DNA of 64,000 nt from CATQHW01 sp965215345. GTDB lineage: Bacteria; Spirochaetota; Spirochaetia; SZUA-6; Bin103. The notes under the pieces were generated by a model. It had not been told where the DNA came from, did not search any database, and was given only the letters and a program-made list of their open reading frames with translations. Position numbers and translations under genes: made by a program. Of the stretch, positions 1-9,708 are shown in pieces (position 1 is the stretch's first letter; each line of letters starts with the position of its first letter). Location: the NCBI GenBank assembly GCA_965215345.1, contig CBDCDL010000002.1, positions 3,100,001 to 3,164,000 on the forward strand, written 5' to 3'.

Positions 1-40
1 GTACGTCGTGTATGTCGGGCCGAAGATCACGAAACGGTGA
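1..40 (+). CDS. 3' end of an unidentified upstream gene (partial)
   Basis: Reading from base 2, twelve codons (YVVYVGPKITKR) end in TGA at 38-40, ten bases before the next start codon. The close spacing suggests an upstream member of the same defence operon. Loci with a DUF1156 methylase and a PLD/SNF2 helicase often also carry a DUF499 ATPase or a DUF3780 protein, but twelve residues cannot identify either one. Confidence 0.35.
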   Translation, partial: YVVYVGPKITKR

Positions 41-49
41 GCAGCGCGC

Positions 50-1375
50 ATGAAGAAACTTGATGTCGAGGGTCTGTTCTGGCGTCCGGAAGAGCCGGAA
101 CGCAAGATCGCCGGTCATTTGCGATTCGACCCGGCCGATGGCGCCACGTTGTCGCTCGTGGAACCGATGCGCTTCAGCACCACCGGAGGGCCGATCGCGG
201 ATCTGTTGGCGGGAGGATCTGATGCCGGAGACACGGCTCGACTTCTCGGAGTAACCGGGTCGCATGTCCTTACACTGGACGGGTGCTTGCTGATGCTGGC
301 GGAGGATTCCTTGGGACCCAACCTCATGATCCAGCGATACCGAGTCACTACCGTTCTCACGGGTGTGCACTTGGGGAGGGAGGAGCCCATGAGTTTCACC
401 CGTGCCAGTGTGGCGTTGAGCAACCTCGCGAGTTGGGTGGGACGGTCCGGATTGGGTGTCGACCCTGTTTCCGCCGAGGATTCTGAGAAACCGTCAGGCC
501 TCCGACTCACCTACCAGCAGGTACCGGCGATTGAGACGGACACCGACGACGGTTCGATTGCGGTCCGCTTTCCGTGGCGGTGCAAGTACAACCCCTTCGG
601 AAAGAGCATGATCGAACACGAGTGCGTTTTCGAGTGTCGCTTTCGTGAACCTCAGCCTCTTGGGAAACTCATGGAGGTTTGCCAGGGGCTCCGGAACCTC
701 GTCACGATCTGTGTGCAAGCTCCATCTGCAATTCTCGATGCCAAGTTGACACACGCTAACGCTGAGCGGCCTGTCGACTGGTACACGGAATGGATCGGAG
801 CCGGATCGCCAAAGGAGAAGACAATCGTTGAACGACCGAAGATGGCATTCACCTGCGACGACATTGGCGGCCTGGATGGCATCAGGGCTTGGCTGAAACT
901 GGCGAATAGGTACTCCGTGGTGATAGCTCTGCTGGTGAGCCACTGGTACGCCCCGCCGCTGTATGAGGAGCAGCGCTACTTCAATGCCATCGTTGCGGTG
1001 GAGTCGCTCATCCGCATTCGGAAGCAGAAAAAGATCAATCTAAAGAAGGATCTGATCGACCTCGCAGGGGAGCTCGAGACCCTGTTTGTGCCACTTGTTG
1101 GAGATCCCGCTAAGTGGGCTGGCAAGGTTGTGAGGACACGGAACGATTACGTAGTCCATCCGGGTCGGCGAGGGAGCGGCGATGGGTATCGCATGTACTT
1201 GCTCTCCGAATCGATCTACCTGTTCGTCGTGCTCTCGCTGTTTCTGGAGTGCGGTGTCGCTGAAAAATCGCTGAAGAACATTCTGAATCATGGCCACTAC
1301 AAGTGGCTGGCGGAGGAATTCGCTAAATCAGCATCGGCTGCGAACGCGCAGGAACCATGCCCGAAGCGCGCCTGA
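50..1375 (+). CDS. ApeA-like HEPN-domain defence protein
   Basis: This 441-residue protein resembles ApeA, an abortive-infection phage-defence family. The N-terminus (GLFWRPEEPERKIAGHL, then a run of short beta strands) matches the ApeA N-terminal domain. The last ~140 residues look like the Apea-type HEPN helical domain, and the RNase motif is visible as R364-N-D-Y-V-V-H370 (R-x5-H). HEPN proteins of this class are thought to cleave RNA when infection is sensed; activity here is inferred. The ATG at 50 begins ten bases after the preceding stop. The 3' end overlaps the DUF1156 start by 19 bases, so the two are probably translationally coupled and belong to one defence operon. No signal peptide or membrane segment is visible, so it should act in the cytoplasm. 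Confidence 0.7.
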   Translation: MKKLDVEGLFWRPEEPERKIAGHLRFDPADGATLSLVEPMRFSTTGGPIADLLAGGSDAGDTARLLGVTGSHVLTLDGCLLMLAEDSLGPNLMIQRYRVTTVLTGVHLGREEPMSFTRASVALSNLASWVGRSGLGVDPVSAEDSEKPSGLRLTYQQVPAIETDTDDGSIAVRFPWRCKYNPFGKSMIEHECVFECRFREPQPLGKLMEVCQGLRNLVTICVQAPSAILDAKLTHANAERPVDWYTEWIGAGSPKEKTIVERPKMAFTCDDIGGLDGIRAWLKLANRYSVVIALLVSHWYAPPLYEEQRYFNAIVAVESLIRIRKQKKINLKKDLIDLAGELETLFVPLVGDPAKWAGKVVRTRNDYVVHPGRRGSGDGYRMYLLSESIYLFVVLSLFLECGVAEKSLKNILNHGHYKWLAEEFAKSASAANAQEPCPKRA

Positions 1376-2154
1376 TCGAGCGCTGGCTACCGATCGCGGC
1401 TATTGGCGAGGAGAGCATCCGCGAACGGCGTTCGATGACGGCGCTGCCCCCGATCTACTATCTCCACGTCTGGTGGGCGCGACGGCCGCTGGTGGCGTCG
1501 CGGGCGGCGATCCTTGCCTCGCTGTTACCCGCGGACGCTGACCGAGAGCAGTTCCTGCACGTACTCGGCATCCACGGCGATCCGGTTGCTGCGAAGAAGC
1601 GAATAGCTGAGGCCAACCGCACGGGTGAACGCTTGGGCGCCGCCGCCTACGGGTATTCGCGTGCATTCGGGTATACGCCGAGTAATTCGGAAATGGCGTG
1701 GCTGGCGGAACATTCGCTGCACGGAGTCACGGTCCTCGATCCAACGGCTGGCGGCGGTAGCGTGCCGTTTGAGGTGGTCCGCCTGGGGCTCGAAACGCTG
1801 GCCAACGACTTGAACCCGGTCGCGGTATTGATTGAGCACGCAACCGTCGAATGGCCCTCCACTCACGGCGTTGCGATCAAGGCTCTGGTGGAAGAAATCG
1901 GGGCCGAGTTCACCGGGCGCATCCGAAGTCGTCTGGCGTGCGTCTTTCCGGATGAGCCCTGCGAGGGGACCCGCCCGGACGGCTACCTCTGGGCGCGCAC
2001 AATCCGATGCCCCTATTGCGACGGGCTGGTGCCGCTGTCGCCGAACTGGCGGCTGGCGCCGGACGGGACCGGCGTGCGTATCAAGCCACAGCTCGGCGAG
2101 GGGCCGGGGACTCAGGGCCGGGTCTGTTCGTTCGAGATCGTCACTTCGGTTCAG
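1357..2154 (+). pseudogene. DUF1156 DNA methyltransferase, 5' part, split by an IS element
   Basis: Codons 1-266 of a phage-defence-associated DUF1156 methyltransferase. The family signature LHVWWARRP lies at residues 36-44, the S-adenosylmethionine-binding motif DPTAGGGSVPFE at 128-139, and the first half of a zinc ribbon (CPYC) at 218-221. The reading frame runs seven codons into the insertion sequence (PGLFTEE) and stops at 2178, so the product would lack the catalytic DPPY motif. The 5' target duplication TTCAG is at 2150-2154. Joining base 2154 to 3952 puts both halves in one frame, which shows the gene was intact until the insertion. Start ATG 1357 overlaps the ApeA-like gene. Confidence 0.85.
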
Positions 2155-2169
2155 CCCGGCTTATTCACG
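2150..2169. repeat. IS left end: target duplication plus inverted repeat
   Basis: TTCAG target-site copy at 2150-2154, followed directly by the 15-bp terminal inverted repeat CCCGGCTTATTCACG at 2155-2169. Confidence 0.93.
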
Positions 2170-3946
2170 GAGGAGTAGAGAAAGAGTAGGCGCGTCCGCC
2201 GATTTGCAGTAGAGTCAAGGTGTTACGCCAAAACCTCCGCAAAGGACGGGACACGCCGTGGGTGAGACTCTACCGATCTTTTCGACGACCTTCAACGGCT
2301 CGGTGCAGGTCGAGGCGCGGGCGGAGCATCTGAGCGCCGACAGCGGCGCGCTGCTGCTGCGCGAGATCATGGAGCGCACCGGCATCGTCGAGTGGATGGA
2401 CGAGCGGCTGCTGGATCCGCGCAATCCGCTGCTGATCACCTACCCGCTGGCCGACGTGCTGCGGACCAGTCTGTTGCTGCTGGGCCAGGGCTGGCGCGAC
2501 CAGGACGACGCTGACCGGCTGCGACACGACCCGAGCTTTCGCGTGGCCAACGACACGCGCCGCGGCACCGCGTCGTTGGAGCCCGACAGCGTGCTGCCCT
2601 CGCAGCCGACGTTGTCGAGGTTGGTGGGTCTGTTGAGCGCGCCGACCAACCAGGATGTGGTGCGTGAGGGGATCATCGAGCTGGCGGTGCGCCGGCTGTG
2701 GAAGGACAACGGGGAGCGGCGGTACAAGCGGTTGATGATCGACCTGGACGGCCTGCCGTTCGAGGTGCACGGGCAGCAGGCCGGCAGCCAGTACAACGGC
2801 CACTACGGGCAGCGGATGTTTCATGCGCTCATCGCCAGTTGCGCGGAGAGCGGCGACCTGCTCGACGGCACGCTGCGGCCTGGCGCGGTGGGCTCGGCCG
2901 ACGGCGCGCTTGAGTGTATCCAGCGGGTGGTCGAGCGCTGCCGGCCGCGGGTGTGCGAGTCGGTGCTGGTGCGTATGGACGCCGGGTTTCCCGATGGAAA
3001 AACGCTCACGGGCCTGGAGTCATCAGGCATCGACTACGTGGCGCGCATCCGCAACAACGCGGTGCTGGACCGCATGGCGCAGCCGTATCTGCGCCGGCCG
3101 CCGGGGCGTCCGCCGCGCGAGGGGCGGGTGTGGTGCCACGAACTGCGCTACCAGGCCGATTCCTGGGAGCACGCGCGGCGGGTGGTGCTGGTGGTGGTGG
3201 AGCGGCCCGGAGAGTTGTTCCTCGACTATTTCTGGCTGATCACCAACCTCAAACGCAACCGCTACAGCGGCGCGCGGCTGTTGGGGCTGTACCGCATGCG
3301 GGGCAAGGCCGAAGGGCACATGGGAGAGTTCATGGACGTGCTGGCGCCGGCGCTGTCCTCGGCGCCGCGTGCGAAGAGCCACTACCGGGGCCGCTGCCTG
3401 GAGGCGGCCACCGAGCCGCAAGAAGCAGGAGTGCGGGCCCAGAACGAGACGCTGTTGCTGTTGAATCTGCTGGCCTACGAGGTGCTGCACGCGGGGCGCT
3501 GTCTGATGCAGCGGGCGACCGGCGTCGGCTGGAGTTTGCGCCGGCTGCGCGAGCGGGTGCTGCGGGTGGCCAGCCGGGTGGTCCGCCACGGCCGGCGGGC
3601 GACCGTCGTGATCGCGCAGCATGCGGCGGCCGACTGGCTGCGGCTGTGGAACAAGCTCACCCTCCTGGACTGGGCGCCCAACGGCTGAGGCCGACAGGCC
3701 GGCACGTTCAGAACCTCTTCGTCGAGCACCTGGGCGCGGTCATCTGTGTCCTCGCCGGCGTGCTCGACGGCCGTCAGCGTTTCGGTCCCGACCAACCGCG
3801 CCCTTTCAACGCTGCACGCGCTCTTGGCCATCTGCTCCCAGCCGCGCCGTCACTCCTGCACGGCTGCGCCAGCACACCCATTTCTGGAATAATCGTTCTT
3901 CTATCTCCAGGCATGGCTTGTCAGACCGACGCGTGAATAAGCCGGG
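2155..3946 (+). mobile_element. IS1380-family insertion sequence, complete, 1792 bp
   Basis: The element runs exactly from CCCGGCTTATTCACG (2155-2169) to its perfect inverse CGTGAATAAGCCGGG (3932-3946). It is flanked by the 5-bp direct duplication TTCAG (2150-2154 and 3947-3951). A single transposase gene (2258-3688) fills most of it. The 243 bases from 3689 to 3931 show no convincing gene. IS1380 elements typically make 4-5 bp duplications, which agrees. Perfect ends, a perfect duplication and an intact transposase indicate a recent and probably still mobile copy. Confidence 0.93.
2258..3688 (+). CDS. IS1380-family transposase
   Basis: The 476-residue DDE transposase mobilises the surrounding element. 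IS1380 hallmarks are visible: SQPTLSRLVG in the N-terminal half, the first catalytic Asp in MIDLDGLPFEVHG (about residues 163-175), YNGHYGQRMFHAL, and the second Asp in VRMDAGFPDGK (about 243-253). A C-terminal Glu in the LYRMRGKAEGHMGE region probably completes the triad, because IS1380 proteins place it in a similar R-x-E context. The start is GTG 2258 after a purine-rich AAAGGA at 2241-2246. Length is normal for the family (about 430-480), so the enzyme is probably functional. Confidence 0.9.
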   Translation: MGETLPIFSTTFNGSVQVEARAEHLSADSGALLLREIMERTGIVEWMDERLLDPRNPLLITYPLADVLRTSLLLLGQGWRDQDDADRLRHDPSFRVANDTRRGTASLEPDSVLPSQPTLSRLVGLLSAPTNQDVVREGIIELAVRRLWKDNGERRYKRLMIDLDGLPFEVHGQQAGSQYNGHYGQRMFHALIASCAESGDLLDGTLRPGAVGSADGALECIQRVVERCRPRVCESVLVRMDAGFPDGKTLTGLESSGIDYVARIRNNAVLDRMAQPYLRRPPGRPPREGRVWCHELRYQADSWEHARRVVLVVVERPGELFLDYFWLITNLKRNRYSGARLLGLYRMRGKAEGHMGEFMDVLAPALSSAPRAKSHYRGRCLEAATEPQEAGVRAQNETLLLLNLLAYEVLHAGRCLMQRATGVGWSLRRLRERVLRVASRVVRHGRRATVVIAQHAAADWLRLWNKLTLLDWAPNG

Positions 3947-3951
3947 TTCAG
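3932..3951. repeat. IS right end: inverted repeat plus target duplication
   Basis: The 15-bp repeat CGTGAATAAGCCGGG at 3932-3946 is the exact reverse complement of the left end. It is followed by the second TTCAG copy at 3947-3951. Confidence 0.93.
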
Positions 3952-6132
3952 GAGCAGTCGGCGGGCACGGTGGCGCGCGGCGCCGGGACCTGCCCCTATC
4001 CGGACTGCGGGCGGGTGATCGACGGCGACGAGATCAAGCGGCAGGCGCAGGCCGGAGCCATGGGGGAACAGCTCTACGCCGTCGTCTTCAAGAAGCCGAT
4101 GCCGGGGAAGATTCTCAAGTCCGGCAAGCGCGGCAAGGACAAATGGGTGCGCGGCTACCGCGCGCCACGGCCCGAGGACGACAACGGCGCCGACATCGCA
4201 GCGCGGCTCGCCGGGAAGCTCCCCGAGTGGGATGCGCTCGACATGGTGCCGAGCGAAAGGTTACCGGACGGCAACAAGACGACCGAACCGCTCCGGTACG
4301 GCATGCCCCTCTGGCGCGACCTGTTCTCGCCGCGCCAGCTTCTCTGCCACGGCACCAGCGTCGAAGTCTTCCGCGAGATGTTGGACGCCGACCGGGCGGG
4401 CGGAACGCTCACCGAGGTGCGCCGGGCGGCGTACGGATACCTCGCGTTATCCCTGGACAAGCTGCTGAACTACAACTCCCGTATGTCGGTGTGGATGCCG
4501 ACCCGACAGGTCGTTGCCAACACCTTCAACCGGCACGACTTTGCGTTTTGCTGGTCCTACGCCGAGATGGCGCCGCTCGTTGTCGGCCTCGGCTACGACT
4601 GGGCCATCGAACAGACCGCCAAGTGCATCAAGGAACTGGTCGCGCTGGTGCGCCCCGACGCGACCGGCGCCGGCGGCCTGTTCGACGGCGCCGGCGCGCA
4701 CTGCGGCGCCCGGCCGCCGGTCACCATCACCTGCAAGCCGGGCGACAGCCTGGACCACGTCGCGGATGGCAGCATCGACTTGGTGGTGATGGATCCGCCC
4801 TACTACGACAACGTGATGTACGCCGAGTTGTCCGACTTCTTCTACGTGTGGCTCAAGCGTACCGCCGGTCACGTGTTCCCCGAGCTGTTCCGCCGCCATC
4901 TGACCGACAAGGACAACGAAGCCGTGGCCAACCGGGCGCGATTCCGCGACCGGAAGGGCGCCAAGGCGCTCGCGGAACGCGACTATCAGGAGCGCATGGC
5001 GTCGATCTTCGCCGAGTGCCGGCGGACTCTGAGGACGGACGGCTTGATGACGCTGATGTTCACCCACAAGGCCACCGGCGCCTGGGACGCGCTGACCACG
5101 GGATTGATGGAAGCGGGCTTCGCCATCACCGCGTCGTGGCCGATCAATACCGAGGCCGAGGGCAGTCTGCACATCAAGAACAAGGCGGCCGCCAACAGCA
5201 CCATCTTTCTGGTCTGCCGCCCGCGCACCGGATACGGCGAATCGGCAGCGGCGCACAGCCACGGCGACTCGCTGATCCGCGAGACGCCCGCGGTCTATTG
5301 GGAAGACGTGGAGCCGCGGGTTGCCGGGGCCGTGCGTGAGCGCGTCGCAGAGTTTCAACGCGCAGGCATCACCGGGGTCGATCTGTACCTTGCCTCCTTC
5401 GGGCCGGCTCTGGAGGAGTTTTCCCGCGCCTGGCCGCTGCAGCGCGGCACCCCGCGCGCGAAACCCAGGCAGCGCCGCCGTGCGCAACCGGTGGGCCACG
5501 ATGAAGCGTGGGATCCGTTCGCGGTGACGCCGGAGGACGCCCTCGACGTGGCGCGGCGCGAGGTGAAGCGCTGGCGGCTGGAGCAGTTGACCCATCTCAA
5601 GGCCGACACCGACCTCGATCCCGCCACCGCGTTCTTCGTGCTGGCGTGGGACGCGTTCCGGGCGCCGGTATTCCCCTACGACGAAGCGCTGCGGCTGGCG
5701 CGCGCGGTGGGCGTGGACCCGGACCGCGACGTGGTCGGGCGGCTGGCGGAGAAGAAGGGCAGCGACCTGCGGCTCTGGGACAGCGTGCGCCGTGCCGCCA
5801 CCGGGGCGCTGGGGCCGGTCGACGGCTCGCGCGGCATGATCGACGCCCTGCACCATGCCGCCAACCGGGCGCGCCAGGCGCGCTCGCTCGCCGCCGCCCG
5901 CGAGCTGCTCGGCGAGTCGCTGGTTGAACACGATCCGCGCTTCTTCGCGGCGTTCGAGGCGGTTCTGGAGGTGCTCCCCCAGTCGCAGACCTTCACCGGA
6001 GTGGCGCTCGGCGGCGACGCCGCGGCCGCCGGCAACGACTTCGAAGCGCTCTACAACCTGTACCGCCTCGCGTATCGCGACCGGATCGACGAGCCCGAGC
6101 AGCTCAAGCTGTGGCAGGATGAACGTGCCTGA
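3952..6132 (+). pseudogene. DUF1156 DNA methyltransferase, 3' part, split by an IS element
   Basis: The remaining 726 codons of the DUF1156 methyltransferase. The frame is open from 3952, immediately after the target duplication. It opens with the second zinc-ribbon half (CPYPDCG) and carries the amino-methyltransferase catalytic motif DPPYYD at 4792-4809 after VTITCKPGDS. With the 5' part the intact protein would be 992 residues, normal for the family. The order of motifs (DPTAGGG before DPPY) is non-permuted. These enzymes methylate DNA as the self-marking arm of phage-defence loci; the modified base here is unknown. An internal GTG at 3970 could start a truncated product lacking the cofactor motif. 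The stop lies two bases before the helicase start. Confidence 0.85.
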
Positions 6133-6134
6133 CC

Positions 6135-9100
6135 ATGCTCAACGACCGCGCCTGGCAGCTCAAGTACACCCCGGACGACGGTGACCTGGTCCGACGGTTC
6201 TACGTGCCGGCGCTGCAGGACGCCGCGCGCTACGACCGGCTGACCGGCTACTTCAACGCCGGCGCGCTGGCCCTGGCGGCGCGCGGCATCGAAGGTCTGG
6301 TGCGCAACGGCGGCCACATGCGGCTGGTGGTCGGTTGCACGCTCGATCAGCCGGAGATCGAGGCGATCGAACGCGGGGAGCGACTGCGCGATACGGTCGA
6401 GCGGCGCCTGTCCGCCGTCCCGCTCACGCCTCCCGATGCCACCGCGGCCTGCGCCCTCGAACTGCTCTCCTGGATGGTCGCGCACGGTCATCTCGCGGTG
6501 CAGGTGGCGGTGCCGTGCGCCGCCGACCGCACGCCGATCCCCAGTGACGGCATCTTCCACGAGAAGGCGGGCATCATTCAGGATCGGGACGGCCACCGGA
6601 TCGCCTGGAACGGCAGTCTGAACGAAACTCCGGCGGGCTGGCGGCACAACTGGGAGAGCATCAACGTCTACACCAGTTGGGGAACGGAGCCGGAACGCGT
6701 CGCCAACGAAGAGGCGAACTTCGCGCGGCTCTGGGCCGGTCGCTCCGCACGGGTGATCGTGCTGGAGGTCCCCGAGGCGGCGCGCCGCGATCTGATGCGC
6801 TTCATGCCCGCCGACGATCTGCCGGCGCGTCTGCAGGCGGGGGAATCGATGCCGCACCACCACGCGACGGGAGCCGTGCAACCCGCGTCTCCGGCGCCCG
6901 ATCCCTCCGTCGTTCCGGCGGCGGTGGATCGGCGCGGCCTGGTGTGGACCTTCATCCGCGAGGCGCCCGCACAGAGCTCCGGCGCCCGCGTCGGCGAAGC
7001 GACGGCTGCGGTGACGCCGTGGCCGCATCAGGTGCGGGCGTTCGAACGCCTCTACGCGCGCTGGCCGCCGAAGCTCCTGATCGCCGACGAGGTGGGACTC
7101 GGCAAGACCATCCAGGCGGGCATGCTGCTCCGGCAAGCCTGGCTGGCCGGGCGCGCGCGGCGGATTCTGATCCTGGCCCCGAAGGCGGTGCTCCGCCAGT
7201 GGCAGATCGAGTTGCGCGAGAAATTCAATCTCAACTGGCCGATCTACGATGGCCGCAAACTGTCCTGGTATCGCTCGCCGGCGCTGCGCGGGGCGCACGA
7301 GCGCGAGGTCGACACTCGGGCGTGGCACCACGAACCGGTCGTGATCGCATCCAGCCACCTGCTGCGGCGGCGGGAGCGGGCGGATGCGCTCCTGCAGGAC
7401 GCCGAGCCGTGGGATCTGGTGGTGCTCGACGAGGCGCATCACGCCCGCCGACGGTCGGCGGGAGCGGCCCGCGAAGGCGGCCCGAACGCCCTGTTGCGCC
7501 TGATGCGGGAACTCAAGGAGCGTACCGCGGGTCTCGTGCTGCTCACCGCGACGCCGATGCAGGTCCATCCCGTCGAAGTATGGGATCTGTTGAGCCTGCT
7601 GGGACTGCCGGCGGAGTGGACGGACCATGCGTTTCTCGGTTTCTTCGACGATCTGGCGCAGCCGAACCCGTCGCCGGCGGCGCTGGACCGCATGGCGCGG
7701 TTGTTCCAGGCGGTCGAACGCGCGTATGACGCCGCGGCCCCGGAGGACGCGGCTCGCATGACCGGTCTGTCGCGGCTGAAGACCAACAAGGTGCTGCGCG
7801 CCCTGCGCGACGAGGCGGGGATTCCGCGCCGGCTGCTGGAGACCCGCGAACGGCGCGCCGCCCTGGAGGTCTTGCGCGCGCACACGCCGATCCGCCATCT
7901 CATCTCGCGCCATACGCGGGCGCTGCTGCGGCGCTACTTCGAGGCCGGGATGCTCTCGACCCCGATCGCGCGACGACAGGTCGATGATCGGTTCATCGAG
8001 ATGACCGCGGCCGAGCGGGAACTGTACGCGGCGGTCGAAGGATATATCGCCGGCACCTGGAATCAGGCGGCGGCCGCCGAACGGTCGGCGGTCGGGTTCG
8101 TGATGACGATCTATCGGCGCCGGTTGGCGAGCAGTTTCCAGGCGTTGCGTACCACCCTGGAGCGCCACCTGGGGATGATCGAGAGCGGTGACCGAGCGCC
8201 CGTGTCCGGCCTCGACGAAGACGCGTCCGACGACGAAACGGCGGACGAGTTGCTCGACGCCGACGAGATCGCCGAGCGCGAGCGGCAGGCGCTGGCTGCC
8301 GAGGAACGGGCGGACATCGAGCATCTGCTCGCCCGCATCAGGCTGTTGCCGCCGGACAGCAAGCGCGAGCGCCTGCTGGAAGTGCTCGCCGAGCTGCGGC
8401 GCGACGGGTACCGCCAGGTGATGGTGTTCACGCAGTACACCGACACGATGGACTTCCTGCGTGACCAACTGAGCAGCGGCGGCAGGCGGCTGATCTGTTT
8501 CTCGGGCCGCGGCGGCGAGATCCCGTCCGCGGACGGCACGTGGCGCGCTATCGGTCGAGACGAGGCCAAGCGCCGCTTTCGCGACCGTGAGGCCGACGTT
8601 CTGCTGTGCACCGACGCCGCGGCCGAGGGCCTGAACTTCCAGTTCTGCGGCGCGGTGATCAACTACGACATGCCGTGGAACCCGATGCGGGTCGAGCAGC
8701 GCATCGGCCGCATCGACCGCCTCGGCCAGACCCACGCCACCATCCGCATCGTCAACCTGCACTACGAGGGCACGGTCGAAACCGACGTGTACCGCGCACT
8801 CCGGAACCGCATCGGCCTGTTCGAGACGGTGGTCGGTCGCCTGCAGCCGATCCTGGCCGAACTGCCCGGGGCCATCACCAGGGCGGTGTTGCCGGACGCC
8901 ACGCGCGACGGCGGCGGCGCCGACCTGGTCGCCGCCCTGGAACGCCGCGCCGGTGCGGTCGAAGCGGGCGCCGGCTTCGACATCGACGCCGTAGTGAACG
9001 ACGACCTCGCCATACCGGAGCGGCCGCCGTCGCCGGTCACCATGGACGACCTCGACCGGGTGATCGCCGCGCCCGACCTGTTGCCCCCGGGCACCGAGAT

Positions 9101-9311
9101 CCAGCCGCTGGGATCCCGCGAGTACGGCCTGTCGGCGCCGGGGATGACCGAGCCGGTGCGCGTCACCACCGATCCCGCCTACTACGAAGACAACCCCGAA
9201 AGCGTCGAGCTGTGGTCGCCCGGCAACCCTCTGTTCAAGCCACCGGAGTTCCTGCCACCCGCGGACCGGTTGCCGCCGAGCCGGACCCTCAGGGAGATTC
9301 TGGAGCAATGA
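6135..9311 (+). CDS. PLD-nuclease/SNF2-type helicase of a defence operon
   Basis: A 1058-residue cytoplasmic protein with a phospholipase-D-like N-terminal domain and a superfamily-2 (SNF2-type) helicase. The PLD region spans roughly residues 1-230 and shows HEKAG, then AWNGSLNETPAGW. Helicase motifs follow in order: Walker A ADEVGLGKT (about 317-325), APKAVLRQW, DEAH in VVLDEAHHA (about 432), TATPMQ, the motif V region TDAAAEGLNF, and motif VI QRIGRIDRLGQ (about 855-865). Such proteins partner DUF1156-type methylases in DISARM-like or BREX-like phage-defence loci, where they are the probable translocating effector. Start ATG 6135 is two bases after the methylase stop. The gene is intact, so with the methylase disrupted it may lack its self-protecting partner. 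Confidence 0.85.
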   Translation: MLNDRAWQLKYTPDDGDLVRRFYVPALQDAARYDRLTGYFNAGALALAARGIEGLVRNGGHMRLVVGCTLDQPEIEAIERGERLRDTVERRLSAVPLTPPDATAACALELLSWMVAHGHLAVQVAVPCAADRTPIPSDGIFHEKAGIIQDRDGHRIAWNGSLNETPAGWRHNWESINVYTSWGTEPERVANEEANFARLWAGRSARVIVLEVPEAARRDLMRFMPADDLPARLQAGESMPHHHATGAVQPASPAPDPSVVPAAVDRRGLVWTFIREAPAQSSGARVGEATAAVTPWPHQVRAFERLYARWPPKLLIADEVGLGKTIQAGMLLRQAWLAGRARRILILAPKAVLRQWQIELREKFNLNWPIYDGRKLSWYRSPALRGAHEREVDTRAWHHEPVVIASSHLLRRRERADALLQDAEPWDLVVLDEAHHARRRSAGAAREGGPNALLRLMRELKERTAGLVLLTATPMQVHPVEVWDLLSLLGLPAEWTDHAFLGFFDDLAQPNPSPAALDRMARLFQAVERAYDAAAPEDAARMTGLSRLKTNKVLRALRDEAGIPRRLLETRERRAALEVLRAHTPIRHLISRHTRALLRRYFEAGMLSTPIARRQVDDRFIEMTAAERELYAAVEGYIAGTWNQAAAAERSAVGFVMTIYRRRLASSFQALRTTLERHLGMIESGDRAPVSGLDEDASDDETADELLDADEIAERERQALAAEERADIEHLLARIRLLPPDSKRERLLEVLAELRRDGYRQVMVFTQYTDTMDFLRDQLSSGGRRLICFSGRGGEIPSADGTWRAIGRDEAKRRFRDREADVLLCTDAAAEGLNFQFCGAVINYDMPWNPMRVEQRIGRIDRLGQTHATIRIVNLHYEGTVETDVYRALRNRIGLFETVVGRLQPILAELPGAITRAVLPDATRDGGGADLVAALERRAGAVEAGAGFDIDAVVNDDLAIPERPPSPVTMDDLDRVIAAPDLLPPGTEIQPLGSREYGLSAPGMTEPVRVTTDPAYYEDNPESVELWSPGNPLFKPPEFLPPADRLPPSRTLREILEQ

Positions 9312-9330
9312 CGATGTCACTCCGATCGGG

Positions 9331-9708
9331 ATGTCGATCGTCGTGCAGTCACCCGATTACATTCGCGAGGTCTACTCCGATCTCGCCATCCCGCCAGGCG
9401 AGACGCTCGCCGACGAGATCGCCGCCCGTGGCATGAGCCAGACTGAGCTGGCAGCACGTCTGGGACGACCCGTGCAGGTCGTGAACGAAATCATTCGTGC
9501 GAAGAAGGCGATCACCGACGACACGGCCCTCGGCCTGGAGAAGGTTCTCGGCATCCCGGCCACGTTCTGGGTCAACCTGGAGCAGAACTACCGGATGACC
9601 AAGCCAAGCTCCGCGAAAGGGATTGACGTGCAGGGCTTCGCCGAGCGCTCTCTGAGTCATCGCCCGAGCCTGACGCAACGGAATGTCGTCAGGGGCCCGC
9701 CGGCCTGA
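9331..9708 (+). pseudogene. HigA-like XRE antitoxin, C-terminally truncated
   Basis: Residues 1-92 match the helix-turn-helix domain of HigA/XRE antitoxins of the HigA-ImmA type (PPGETLADEI, GMSQTELAARLGRP, IIRAKKAIT, FWVNLEQNYR). In full-length members an ImmA/IrrE-like peptidase domain follows NYR; here the sequence becomes unrelated (MTKPSSAKG) and stops at 9708. It overlaps the 3' end of the opposite oxidoreductase by 20 bases. No HigB-type toxin is adjacent. I read this as the left-over N-terminal half of a longer gene, lost where the defence island meets the metabolic cluster. A short stand-alone DNA-binding regulator is possible. Confidence 0.6.

Noticed and set aside
6051..9320. A very long open frame on the minus strand opposite the helicase gene (over 1000 codons)
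   Set aside because: Its product is low-complexity (R, A, G, Q, H-rich) without any domain. The + strand shows all helicase motifs in order. It is a by-product of high G+C codon use. The same applies to other long antisense frames, for example at 2270-2824, 4447-5931, 19501-21192, 22578-24269 and 57258-59198.
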